From assembly GCF_000421845.1 (NCBI RefSeq), contig NZ_ATXU01000004.1, forward strand, positions 186,001 through 250,000: a stretch of 64,000 nt of DNA. The letters are read 5' to 3'. This DNA comes from Leucobacter chironomi DSM 19883. GTDB taxonomy: Bacteria > Actinomycetota > Actinomycetes > Actinomycetales > Microbacteriaceae. Positions within the stretch are counted from its first letter, which is position 1, and each line of letters starts with the position of its first letter. The notes under the pieces are model-generated. The model was given only the letters and a program-made list of their open reading frames with translations. It was not told where the DNA came from and did no database searches. Below are positions 18,101-26,700 of this stretch, in pieces. Both the position numbers and the translations under genes were made by a program.

Positions 18101-18217
18101 ATGCAGCAGGCGATTCGGGATCGCGACCAGGCGATGCAGGCGGGCGACTGGACGGCCTTCGGCGAGGCCGATGAGCGACTGCGCGCGGCGCTCGAGGCGG
18201 CGCTGGCTGCGGAGTAG
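15200..18217 (+). CDS. UPF0182 family large membrane protein (Rv3193c-like)
   Basis: A 1005-residue protein of the UPF0182 family. About seven hydrophobic helices occupy the first ~310 residues (for example [19 protein letters not shown] and [19 protein letters not shown]). A long extracytoplasmic part follows, with conserved-looking segments such as [24 protein letters not shown] and QPPYYLTLA. An acidic Ala/Glu-rich insert lies near residues 490-530. A Gly/Asp/Thr-rich linker near 915-960 precedes a C-terminal helix ending ALEAALAAE. The GTG at 15200 follows AGGAAG by about 12 nt. Function is not established in the family; an envelope role is inferred from topology. Confidence 0.9.
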   Translation: [1005 protein letters not shown]

Positions 18218-18236
18218 CTCGGAGGAGCGTCGGCTC

Positions 18237-18272
18237 GCGGCCGGGGAGGGGAGTGATTCCCTCTCCGGCCGC
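18237..18272 (+). terminator. strong hairpin terminator after the UPF0182 gene
   Basis: GCGGCCGGGGAGGG (18237-18250) pairs with CCCTCTCCGGCCGC (18259-18272): 14 bp with one G-T pair and an 8-nt loop, 20 bp past the UPF0182 stop. Downstream is TGTCGTTGTCG, a weak T-rich stretch. Confidence 0.65.
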
Positions 18273-18467
18273 TGTCGTTGTCGACCGGGGTCAGGTTCGG
18301 TGCCCCGATGCCGAGTGCTGCACTTCGCTCACAGGCGGTGCAGAAGACTCGGGCGAAATTGCTCAGTGACGGGAGATGGAACCGTGCTGAGGTTCCCGCT
18401 CAAGGATCTTCGCGCGCACAGGGGTGATCCGCGGCAGCAGGCCAGCGACTTCTGGGAAAGCGAAAGG

Positions 18468-18500
18468 CCCCTGATCTAGTGGTAAACACCTGATCAGGGG
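18468..18500 (-). terminator. terminator of the initiator tRNA gene
   Basis: CCCCTGATC (18468-18476) and GATCAGGGG (18492-18500) form a 9-bp perfect stem with a 15-nt loop, 12 bp past the tRNA 3' end in its direction of transcription. On the minus strand the stem is followed by CCTTTCGCTTT, consistent with intrinsic termination. Confidence 0.7.
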
Positions 18501-18512
18501 TCAATCTCATCG

Positions 18513-18586
18513 TTGCGGGGGCGGGATTTGAACCCACGACCTCCGGGTTATGAGCCCGGCGAGCTACCGAACTGCTCCACCCCGCG
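18513..18586 (-). tRNA. initiator tRNA-fMet (CAT anticodon)
   Basis: The minus strand folds as a complete cloverleaf. The anticodon loop is CTCATAA (CAT), the D-arm contains GCAGTTCGGTAGC and the T-arm contains GTTCAAATC. Initiator features are the unpaired C1-A72 end and the three G-C pairs (GGG/CCC) flanking the anticodon loop. The 3' CCA is not encoded; CGA follows A73. The sequence closely resembles the E. coli initiator tRNA. An intrinsic terminator follows. Confidence 0.95.
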
Positions 18587-18756
18587 GCACAAGAATTAAC
18601 TATACATGGGCATTCGGGTGGATGCAAATCCCGCTCGAATGGTGCCTGTGGACAGAGCGTGCGGGGTGCGGCGCACAGGGACAGCATCGAGGGAGATGCG
18701 TGCCGGTGCGGCGGGGCGGATCGCAGTTCACACCGATCCCGTGAAAGGGGAACCCC

Positions 18757-21171
18757 ATGCTTCGTCTCGATCCGCCGCCGAACCGAACCTGCCCGCACAT
18801 CGGGAAGGAGCGCGCCTCCGGCCACAGTGGCCCCGGGTCGCTTTCCGTGCCGCGAGCCCTGCTCCGGGCCGCGGGGCTCGGGATCATCAGCATCGTTCTC
18901 GCGGGTGCAGCCTGCGTCTCCGCTGCGGCGGCGCACGCGGCACCGCAGACGGCCCCACACCCCCGAGCCTCGCAACCGCCGTCTGCGGCGCCTCCAGCGG
19001 CTGCGTCTCCTGCCGGAGGAGGACAGCCCGGCGAATGCGCGATCGCGCAGGCCGTGATCTCTCGCAACACTGTCACGGGGACCGCCGGCTCGGTGCTCTA
19101 CGACTATCGCCTGCGGCAGTTCCGCTGGTTCGCCGGGGCCGGAAACTACACCCTCGATCTCGAACTCGCCGCGTCGGTCGCGGCCGGCAGCCGTGTGCGG
19201 ATCGACTTCGAGAACGCCTACGCTTCGAGGCCGGATGCGCTTGAGATCGACGGCGTGCAGGTGGCGCGGGCCGTCGGCGGCGGCGCCCCCTACAGTGCGA
19301 ACGACCGGGCATCGGCCTGGGTCGAGTACGAGTTCCTGCCGTCGATCGACGGCCTCGTCGATCGACGCATTTCGTTCTCGTCGTTCTACGAGTTCTACGG
19401 ACTCGGAGACCTGCCCGCTCTCGGCACGCAGCTCACCGGCCGAGTGTCGAGCTGCGTGCCAGTGGCGAACGCCGACCTCGGTCTCGTGCTCGAAACGGCC
19501 GTTCCCATGGGCGTGAGCAGTTCGTACGCGGCGGCGCCGGGGGCCGGGATGAACTGGCAGCTCTCGCACCACGCCGACGCCGGGCCGGCGGCTGCGCAGG
19601 GTCGTCGCATCGAGGTGGTCCTGGCGAACCCGCACGAATACCGGCTCAATCCGCGAACGATCAAGGCCGCGAGCTACGCGGTGAACGAAGCCCGGTTACG
19701 TCCGATCATCGGCACGGAGCAGCAGTTCGATGCCCAGAACGGCATGACGGTGACCGATCTACCGAACGGCGACGTGAGCTTCAGCTTCACGGCACCGCGG
19801 TTGGGCGATCATCGACGCTTCGTCGTGCACGTGACCGGTACTTCTGCTCTGACCGGACAGCATCTCGACCCGCACCATCGTCAGATCGCCGGCAGTTTCC
19901 GGATCGACGGCGGAGAGGCGGCCCTCGTCTCGCCGGAGGCAGGCTACGGCTCGGTCGGCGGGCAAGCGCGGCCGGTCGGGCCGCCGATCTTCGAGAAGAC
20001 TCTCGACGGCGATCGGGGGTACCTGCTGCGGATCAGCAATCCGTCCGAGGGTGACGCCGGCTACGTGGTGCGTCCGGGGACGGCAGTCGATCGCTTCCTC
20101 GTCAACGGCGACGCGAACACCCCTGGGTTGCCCATCGTCGAACCCTCGCGCGGCACCGTCGCGGGGAGCAGCTGGAACTATCCCATGCTGGAACCGGGCG
20201 AGAGCATCACCGCATCGGTGCCGTTCGACCCCGTCGCCTGGCTGGAGACCGGCGGGTCGCGGATCGCGTCCTCCGTCAATGCCTTCGGACTGGAGGGCAT
20301 GGGCGAGTGCGTGGCGGGGCCCGTGCTGCTGGAGCAGGGAACCGAATGCTCGAAGGTGGACGGTGGCGCACCGACGACCCCTCCCGCGAAGCTGCAGATC
20401 GACAAGGCTCAGCTGGGGGAAGCGGCACCCACCGAGGACGGCGCCGCGATCACGGTGAGCTACCGGATCGAGGTGCGGAACGCCGGAGGCATCGAGGCCT
20501 GGGCCGACGACGCAGTGGTGCGCGACGCGTTTCCCGAGGGCGCACGCGAGGTGACGCTGCTGACCCCGCCGATGCTCGTCGCCGGCGGAGTGCCAGAGAC
20601 GGGGGCTGCTGCGACGCCGACCGGCGCTCCGGCGGGGTCTTTCGACCCGGAGACCGGCGTGTGGGACGGCTTCGCGTTGAACGGCGGAGCGGTTGCGGCG
20701 ATGGAGTACTCCGTGGTGCTGCCGATGCCGGAGGCGGCGGGCGAACGGCTGAGTCATGTCAATCGTGCGACCGTGGAGGCCGCGGGGCTGACGCCGCATG
20801 AGGCCGGTGCCCGCTGCGCCCCGAACGACACGCTCGATGATGACGATGACCGTTGCGACGAGGTGACGACGGTGGCGGAGCGCCAGCCGGTCGAGAGCGA
20901 GGGCGACCTCGCGCCCGCGCCGTCACCGCAAGCACCCGCGACCCCCGGGGTCGAGCCTCCCGCGGCGGCCCGCCTCGCGGTGACCGGAGGCGACCGCGGT
21001 ATGCTCGCGGTCGCGGCCGCCGGAGGTGCGCTGCTCGTCGGGGGCGCGATCGCGGCAGGAGCGGCGGCTGCGCGCACACGACGCCGGAGGCTCCGCATGC
21101 ACGTCGCTGGGCCGGACTTGGGCGACGGGAGTCGGGCCGGAGCAGCGCAAGGGCACCGTCCCGGGGACTGA
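18757..21171 (+). CDS. secreted surface protein with LAxTG-type sortase anchor
   Basis: An 804-residue protein. A basic N-terminus leads to a hydrophobic segment (LGIISIVLAGAACVSAAAAHAAP) that looks like a signal peptide, then a Pro/Ala-rich linker. Beta-rich domains follow, including one with isopeptide/DUF11-like character near residues 540-690 (YRIEVRNAGGIEAWADDAVV). The C-terminus is a Pro/Ala stalk, LAVTG at about 748-752, a membrane helix (GMLAVAAAGGALLVGGAIAAG) and an Arg-rich tail: the sortase substrate pattern, of the LAxTG type used by class E sortases. No sortase gene is in the window. The ATG at 18757 follows AAAGGGG. I do not recognise the ectodomain further. Confidence 0.72.
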   Translation: MLRLDPPPNRTCPHIGKERASGHSGPGSLSVPRALLRAAGLGIISIVLAGAACVSAAAAHAAPQTAPHPRASQPPSAAPPAAASPAGGGQPGECAIAQAVISRNTVTGTAGSVLYDYRLRQFRWFAGAGNYTLDLELAASVAAGSRVRIDFENAYASRPDALEIDGVQVARAVGGGAPYSANDRASAWVEYEFLPSIDGLVDRRISFSSFYEFYGLGDLPALGTQLTGRVSSCVPVANADLGLVLETAVPMGVSSSYAAAPGAGMNWQLSHHADAGPAAAQGRRIEVVLANPHEYRLNPRTIKAASYAVNEARLRPIIGTEQQFDAQNGMTVTDLPNGDVSFSFTAPRLGDHRRFVVHVTGTSALTGQHLDPHHRQIAGSFRIDGGEAALVSPEAGYGSVGGQARPVGPPIFEKTLDGDRGYLLRISNPSEGDAGYVVRPGTAVDRFLVNGDANTPGLPIVEPSRGTVAGSSWNYPMLEPGESITASVPFDPVAWLETGGSRIASSVNAFGLEGMGECVAGPVLLEQGTECSKVDGGAPTTPPAKLQIDKAQLGEAAPTEDGAAITVSYRIEVRNAGGIEAWADDAVVRDAFPEGAREVTLLTPPMLVAGGVPETGAAATPTGAPAGSFDPETGVWDGFALNGGAVAAMEYSVVLPMPEAAGERLSHVNRATVEAAGLTPHEAGARCAPNDTLDDDDDRCDEVTTVAERQPVESEGDLAPAPSPQAPATPGVEPPAAARLAVTGGDRGMLAVAAAGGALLVGGAIAAGAAAARTRRRRLRMHVAGPDLGDGSRAGAAQGHRPGD

Positions 21172-21315
21172 TCGCCGCCGGACGTCTGCACCGCCGGACG
21201 TCCGCACCCTCGGGATTCCGGGAGGCGATCCGCGATCCGCAGCCGACACGCAGCGTGCGTAAATGCAATTCATAAGTTCGCACGCCAGGGTGGGATACAC
21301 GAGAAGGGAGCACCC

Positions 21316-22983
21316 ATGACCACCACCCCCGAGCACGATCACCCGGGCGCCCAGCCCACCCCCGGAACCCCCGCAGGGGCTGGTGACGGTGCAGCGCCGC
21401 AGCACCCCGCCCCCGAGGCTCAGCAGCCGGCCACCCACCTCACGCAGCCCACCACGCCACTGCCCGAGAGCCTCGCGGAGCAGCGAGACTCGTGGCACGA
21501 CGTCCCCGCGACTCAGACGCCCGCGGCGCACTCGGCCTCCCAGCAGCAGACTTCTCAGCAGACCTCTCAGCAGGCGCCGACGCAGGCGCAGCCGTACGCT
21601 CCGCAGGCGCCGGTGGCCGGTGTTCCCGGCGCACCGCAGGGCGAGCCGGGATCGAACGGACAGTTCCCGGTCGGCGATGCGAACGCTGATCCTCACGCGG
21701 CACCGGGCGCGAGCTTCGGGCAGCCGCACGGCCACCAGGCGCAGCCCGCCACGGCGACCGCTCAGGCGCATCCGAAGAGCCGCAGCGGTGCGCTGCTCGC
21801 GGGCCTCGCCATCGGTGCGCTGCTGGGCGGCGTCGTGGGCGGCGGCGTCGCGGCCATCGTCGCATCGAACGTCGCACCGCAGACCGTCGCCGAGAGCGGC
21901 AGCACGGGCAGGCTCACGCTCAACAACGCCGAGAACGCGACCCAGATCTCGGGCGTCGCGGCAGTCGCCACCCCGAGCGTCGTGACGCTGCAGGTCACGG
22001 GCGAGAATGCCTCCGGGTCGGGGTCCGGGGTGATCTACCGCGAAGACGGGTACATCATCACGAACGCCCACGTGGTCACCCTCGACGGCGCCACCTTCGA
22101 TCCCCAGGTGCGCGTCAAGCTGAGCGACGGCCGTATCCTCGACGGCAAAGTGGTCGGCACTGCTCCGTACTCAGACCTCGCCGTGGTGAAGGTCGATGCC
22201 GAGGGGCTGCCCGCCATCGAGGTGGCAGACTCCGAGAAGCTCAACGTCGGCGACCTCACCGTCGCGATAGGCGCTCCTCTCAATCTGGCGAACACCGTCA
22301 CGAGCGGCGTCGTCAGCGCGGTGAACCGCGGCATCTCGGTCGGCAGCGCGCTCGTGCCGCAGGATCCGACGCCGCAGGAGGACGAAGGCGGCGGCAGCCA
22401 GAGCCCCTGGGACTTCCGCTTCGGCCTCCCGGGGGAGCAGCAGCAACAGCAGCAGGAACAGACCACGGGCGGCACCGTCACCCTCCCCGTGATCCAGACC
22501 GACGCCTCCATCAATCCCGGCAACTCGGGCGGTGCACTGCTCAACGGCAACGGCGAACTGATCGGCATCAACGTGGCGATCGCGTCCCCCACGAGCTCGC
22601 AGGGCGTGGCGGGCAGCGACGGTCTCGGCTTCGCGATCCCCGTGAATCTCGCCACCCGCGTCGCCGATGAGATCATCGCCGGAGAGCAGCCGTCACACGG
22701 CCTGCTCGGCGCCTCCGTGGCCGACTCCACGCAGGATACCGACGAGGACGCGAACCACGCCGGCGGCCTGCTCGTCGAGGTCGTCCGCGGTGGGGCGGCC
22801 GACGCCGCCGGACTGCGCGCCGGCGACGTTATCACCGCGGTCGACGGCGTCCCCGCGGTCGACGGCACCTCGGTCTCGGCCCTCGTGCGCATGCACCCGG
22901 GCGGCAGCAAAGTGTCGATCGAGTACACGCGCGTCGGCGAGGCGAACCAGACGGAGGCCACCCTCGGCACGCTCGAGTGGTGA
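21316..22983 (+). CDS. membrane-tethered HtrA/DegP-type serine protease with PDZ domain
   Basis: A 555-residue trypsin-like protease. Residues 1-150 are Pro/Gln/Ala-rich and likely cytoplasmic and disordered; a membrane helix follows (GALLAGLAIGALLGGVVGGGV). The catalytic triad is H252 (TNAHVV), D287 (YSDLAVVKV) and S404 (GNSGGAL). A Gln-rich loop interrupts the protease near 376-384. The C-terminal PDZ domain includes GGAADAAGLRAGDVITAVDG. The ATG at 21316 follows AGAAGGGAG. By family it would degrade or refold damaged envelope proteins. It is separated by 144 bp from the surface protein and by 69 bp from the next gene. Confidence 0.93.
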   Translation: MTTTPEHDHPGAQPTPGTPAGAGDGAAPQHPAPEAQQPATHLTQPTTPLPESLAEQRDSWHDVPATQTPAAHSASQQQTSQQTSQQAPTQAQPYAPQAPVAGVPGAPQGEPGSNGQFPVGDANADPHAAPGASFGQPHGHQAQPATATAQAHPKSRSGALLAGLAIGALLGGVVGGGVAAIVASNVAPQTVAESGSTGRLTLNNAENATQISGVAAVATPSVVTLQVTGENASGSGSGVIYREDGYIITNAHVVTLDGATFDPQVRVKLSDGRILDGKVVGTAPYSDLAVVKVDAEGLPAIEVADSEKLNVGDLTVAIGAPLNLANTVTSGVVSAVNRGISVGSALVPQDPTPQEDEGGGSQSPWDFRFGLPGEQQQQQQEQTTGGTVTLPVIQTDASINPGNSGGALLNGNGELIGINVAIASPTSSQGVAGSDGLGFAIPVNLATRVADEIIAGEQPSHGLLGASVADSTQDTDEDANHAGGLLVEVVRGGAADAAGLRAGDVITAVDGVPAVDGTSVSALVRMHPGGSKVSIEYTRVGEANQTEATLGTLEW

Positions 22984-23052
22984 CCGGTGCGGGTCGATGC
23001 CCGGTGAGGGTATCGGCCCGCACGCCTGCCGCTCGCCGCTAAGCTGAGTCAG

Positions 23053-25437
23053 ATGAGCACTGCCGGATTCAGCTTCGCGAGCGGCAACCTCGCCAAGCTG
23101 CTCGCGCTTCCCAAATATCTGCTGTCGCTGCTGGTCTCGTGGTTCGTTCCCCGAGGCGAGCAGCGATGGGTCTTCGGCAGCGGCATCGGCGTGGGCGAGG
23201 GAGCGCTGCCCCTCGCTCGCGCCCTCCGCGACGCCGATCCCGCAGCCCGCATCGTCTGGCTGGTCGCCGACGAGGACGAAGCGGATCTCGCCCGGGCCGA
23301 AGGGTTCGAGCCGGTGCCGCGGATCGGCTGGGCCGGATACTGGGAGACGCTCCGGGCGAGCCGCATCGTGGTCACCCACGGGCTCGGCGACGCCAACCGC
23401 TTCGGCATCTACGGCGCCACGGTCGTGCAGCTCTGGCACGGCGCCCCGCTCAAGCGACTGCATCTCGACTCTCCGGTCACCACCGCCGTGCGCGGCCCGG
23501 CCCTCGTGCGAGGGCTGCTGCGCCGCATGTACCTCGCCGGCTCTCGCGAGGTCGACCTCTTCGTCGCCGGATCCGTCGCCGCCGCCGAGCGGCTGCGCTC
23601 GGCCTTCCGCGTCGATCCCGGCAAGGTCCGCGTACTCGGCGATCCGCGCGACGATGCCCTCGCGCGGCAGGCGCACGACGCCGACGCCGCAGCGGACGCC
23701 CGCGCCCGACTCGTCGCGGCCCTCGGCGATACCGGATCCGCGCTCAGCAGCGCGGACGCGATCGTGCTCTACGCGCCCACCTGGAGGGACGGGGAGCCCG
23801 ACCCGGCCGTCCCGGACACCGCCGAGATCGAGACGATCCGGCGCACCCTCGCCGAGACCGGCGCCCACCTCGTCATCCGATCCCACCCCCTCGGCAGCGG
23901 CGCCTACGAGCCGCTCGTGGGGGAGCGCGTGCACCTGCTCGGCGCCGATAGGGTGCGCGACATCACGCCGCTCCTCGGCGGGGTCGACATCGTCGTGACC
24001 GACTACTCCTCGCTCGCCGTCGACTTCTCGCTGCTCGGGCGCCCGATCGTGTGGTTCGCACCCGACCTCGAGCACTACACCGCCACCCGCGGCCTCTACG
24101 AGCCGCTCGAAGTGACGAGCTGCGGTCGCGTCGAACGGAGCTGGGCCGAGGTGATGCGCCGGCTGACCGAGCTGCGCAGCAGTGCCCTCGAGCGCCGTGC
24201 TGCGCAGGCCGACGCGCGAGCCCTCGCCGCACGCTTCCACGCCAACCCCGAAGGGGGAGCAGCGGAGCGGGTGCTCGCCGAGATCGCCGTGCTGCGCACC
24301 CCGCTGCGCCAACTCGGCACCGCCGATTCGGTGTTCTTCGAGAGCTTCTACGGGCGTCAGGTGGGCTGCAACCCGCTCGCCCTCGACCGCGAGATCGCCG
24401 AGCGCTTCCCCCGGCTCATCCGCTACTGGAGCGTCACCAGCGAACGCCAGCAGGTGCCCGAGGGCGGGGTGCCGCTGCTCGTGGGCGGTCGCGAGTGGGT
24501 CGCCGCGCGCCGCGCGGCTCGGCTGCTCGTCGTGAACGACTGGCTGCACGGGGGCGTCGGCGGACACCGGTTCCGCCGGCGCCGCGGGCAGACCGTGCTG
24601 CAGACCTGGCACGGCACCATGCTCAAGCACCTCGCGCTCGGGCGGCCCCGGGTGGGCCTGCGCACCCGCCTCGCGATCCGCCGCGAGAGCCGCCGCTGGA
24701 GCCTGATGCTCTCGCAGAACCCCCACTCGACCGAGCAGTTCCGGTCGAGCTACGCCTTCCGCGGAGAGATCCTCGAAACCGGCTACCCGCGCGATGACCG
24801 CCTCGCCCGAGCCATGCTCGGCCGGGAGCGCAACCCGATCGCGGTGCGCACCGCCCGCGCGGCGCTCGGTATCGCGCCCGACGCCCGGGTGCTCGCCTAC
24901 GCGCCGACCTGGCGTGACGGCGGCCTCACCCTCGTCGACGAACTCGACGTGCGGGCGCTCGCCGAGGATCTCGGCGACGACTGGACCGTCGTGGCGCGCG
25001 GGCACACCCGCACGCACGCTTTCGGCCGTTACGGAGGCGCTTCGGCCCGAGTGGTCGACGCGTCGCAGCACCCCGACGTGAACGATGTCATCCTCGCCGC
25101 AGACCTGCTCGTCACCGACTACTCGTCGATCATGTTCGATGCTTCGATCGCGCAGCTGCCGATGCTCTTCTTCGTGCCCGATCTCGCCGCCTACCGCGAC
25201 CGGGAGCGCGGCTTCACCTTCGACTTCGAGCGGGCCGCGCCCGGCCCGCTGCTCTCGCGGCGATCCGAAGTGGTCGAGCGCGCGCGGCAACTCGCCGAAC
25301 TCGGTGCCGATGCGGAGTGGCTGCGCTCGGCGGAGCCCGCGGCCGCAGCCTGGCGAGCGCGCTTCAACCCGCACGACGACGGCGGTGCCTCCGAGCGCGT
25401 GGTGACCGCGCTGGTCGAACGTGGTGCGATCGGCTGA
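23053..25437 (+). CDS. tandem-domain CDP-glycerol glycerophosphotransferase (TagF-like)
   Basis: A 794-residue protein holding two TagF-type catalytic domains in one chain. Domain 1 (about 70-400) has QLWHGAPLKRLHLD, VLYAPTWRDG, VIRSHPLG and VTDYSSLAVDF. Domain 2 (about 425-790) has LQTWHGTMLKHL, LAYAPTWRDGG, VARGHTRTH and VTDYSSIMFDA. The two histidines expected for catalysis (WHG and R-x-H) are present in each, so both may be active. The family transfers glycerol phosphate from CDP-glycerol to a growing polymer at the inner membrane face. A second TagF-like gene and a TagGH-like exporter lie downstream. CDP-glycerol synthesis (tagD) is not in the window. Confidence 0.85.
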   Translation: MSTAGFSFASGNLAKLLALPKYLLSLLVSWFVPRGEQRWVFGSGIGVGEGALPLARALRDADPAARIVWLVADEDEADLARAEGFEPVPRIGWAGYWETLRASRIVVTHGLGDANRFGIYGATVVQLWHGAPLKRLHLDSPVTTAVRGPALVRGLLRRMYLAGSREVDLFVAGSVAAAERLRSAFRVDPGKVRVLGDPRDDALARQAHDADAAADARARLVAALGDTGSALSSADAIVLYAPTWRDGEPDPAVPDTAEIETIRRTLAETGAHLVIRSHPLGSGAYEPLVGERVHLLGADRVRDITPLLGGVDIVVTDYSSLAVDFSLLGRPIVWFAPDLEHYTATRGLYEPLEVTSCGRVERSWAEVMRRLTELRSSALERRAAQADARALAARFHANPEGGAAERVLAEIAVLRTPLRQLGTADSVFFESFYGRQVGCNPLALDREIAERFPRLIRYWSVTSERQQVPEGGVPLLVGGREWVAARRAARLLVVNDWLHGGVGGHRFRRRRGQTVLQTWHGTMLKHLALGRPRVGLRTRLAIRRESRRWSLMLSQNPHSTEQFRSSYAFRGEILETGYPRDDRLARAMLGRERNPIAVRTARAALGIAPDARVLAYAPTWRDGGLTLVDELDVRALAEDLGDDWTVVARGHTRTHAFGRYGGASARVVDASQHPDVNDVILAADLLVTDYSSIMFDASIAQLPMLFFVPDLAAYRDRERGFTFDFERAAPGPLLSRRSEVVERARQLAELGADAEWLRSAEPAAAAWRARFNPHDDGGASERVVTALVERGAIG

Positions 25438-25520
25438 GACCGCAGCCTGCGGTTCCGGTCCCGCCTGCGGCCCGGGTTTCGGACGGGGCCGCGGTGGGCT
25501 CCGGGCCGGTCGGCCAGGCC

Positions 25521-25562
25521 CGATCGGATCGGCACGATCGGATCGGCACGATCGGATCGGCA
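25521..25562. repeat. three tandem 14-bp repeats between convergent genes
   Basis: The unit CGATCGGATCGGCA occurs three times exactly (25521, 25535, 25549) and decays into CGGTCGGTGA. It lies in the 159-bp gap between the converging TagF-like and GT2 genes. Each unit is rich in overlapping GATC and CGATCG palindromes. Confidence 0.9.
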
Positions 25563-25596
25563 CGGTCGGTGAACGCGGATCCCGTGGCGTGCGCCG

Positions 25597-26637
25597 CTAC
25601 ACCCGCGAGCGGTCCACCACCCGGCCACCGCCGAAGACGATGCCCCGCAGGAAGCCGGACCCCCAGCTGAGGTGCATGGTCATGAGCGTGGCTGCGGTGA
25701 GCAGCCGATCGCGCGTGCCGCGCTGATCCGGGATCCGCGCCGTCGCGTAGGCGATCCCGAGCAGATACAGCGCTGCGGGCGTGAGCAGCAGCGGCCATGC
25801 CGAGCCCCAGGGGAGGATGCCGCAGGTGAGCAGCACGAGTCCCACGAGACTCGCCGTCACTCCGAGCACCAGCGCGCCCGGAGCGAAGAACCGCCACGGG
25901 TTCGCGCGGCCGTAGCGCCGTACGAGCACGGCCCGCCACGTTCCGGTCGCGAAGAACTGCCGGGCGAGATCGCGAAGCGACGCGCGTGGCCAGTAGGTGA
26001 CCCCGAGGGCCGGTTCGAACCACACGAGCCCGCCGGCGCGGCGGATCCGGAGGTTGAGCTCCCAGTCCTCGCCGCGCAGGATCGACGGGTCGTAGCCGCC
26101 GACGGCTTCGAGCGCTTCGCGCCGGAAGATGCCGAGGTAGGCCGATTCCGCCGGCCCGGCGACGCCGTCGCCGTGATAGGCGCCGCCGCCGAGGCCGAAG
26201 GGACTGTTGTAGCCGCGCGCGATCGCCCGCTGCACGGCCCCGCGTCCGGCCGCGCGCATCACGCCGCCGACATTGGCCGCGCCCTCGCGGCGCAGGGCTT
26301 CGATGCCGCGCCGGGTGTAGTCGGGGGTGAGCTCAGAGTGGGCGTCGACCCGCACCACGACGGGGTGGCGGCTCGCCGCGATCGCCAGGTCGAGGCCGGC
26401 GGGGATGTGCGTCAGCGGATTCTCGACGAGTCGCACACGGGGGTCGGCCGACGCGAGCGCCGCTGCGATCGCGTCGGTGCGGTCGCGCGACGGGCCGAGC
26501 GCGAGCACGATCTCCTTCTCGCCCGCGTAGTCCTGGTCGAGGATCGTGCGCACGGCCGTTTCGAGGTAGTCCTCTTCGTTCAGCACCGGCATCACGTAGC
26601 TCACTGCGGGCTGCTCGGGAAGCGGGGGAAGATGCAC
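25597..26637 (-). CDS. GT2 family glycosyltransferase with C-terminal membrane helices
   Basis: A 346-residue inverting GT-A glycosyltransferase. The N-terminal domain begins VSYVMPVLNEEDYLETAV; VRVDAHSEL is the DxD-type nucleotide-sugar site, and GYDPSILRGEDWELNLRIRRAG contains the ED catalytic-base region. Two hydrophobic segments follow (LVLGVTASLVGLVLLTCGIL and LLLTPAALYLLGIAY). The family resembles succinoglycan/ExoA-type enzymes. I chose the GTG at 26637 because GGGAGG precedes it by 9 nt; an upstream GTG at 26676 is the alternative. It is divergent from the second TagF-like gene by 63 bp, so the two may be co-regulated. Confidence 0.85.
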   Translation of the reverse strand: MHLPPLPEQPAVSYVMPVLNEEDYLETAVRTILDQDYAGEKEIVLALGPSRDRTDAIAAALASADPRVRLVENPLTHIPAGLDLAIAASRHPVVVRVDAHSELTPDYTRRGIEALRREGAANVGGVMRAAGRGAVQRAIARGYNSPFGLGGGAYHGDGVAGPAESAYLGIFRREALEAVGGYDPSILRGEDWELNLRIRRAGGLVWFEPALGVTYWPRASLRDLARQFFATGTWRAVLVRRYGRANPWRFFAPGALVLGVTASLVGLVLLTCGILPWGSAWPLLLTPAALYLLGIAYATARIPDQRGTRDRLLTAATLMTMHLSWGSGFLRGIVFGGGRVVDRSRV

Positions 26638-26700
26638 TCCACGATCCTCCCACAGGCTCGCGAGCAGGGGCTTCACGGCGACTGACGATATTCTGGAGGG

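Noticed and set aside
18301-18460. Possible small gene between the UPF0182 terminator and the tRNA terminator
   Set aside because: No start with a ribosome site and no coding-like sequence; treated as intergenic.
25521-25562. Possible CRISPR-like array or origin-type iterons
   Set aside because: Units are adjoining 14-mers with no spacers, only three copies, and no replication gene is near.
22693-25563. 956-residue open frame antisense to the TagF-like gene
   Set aside because: It covers two strong plus-strand genes and has the His/Gly/Arg-rich composition of high-G+C shadow frames.
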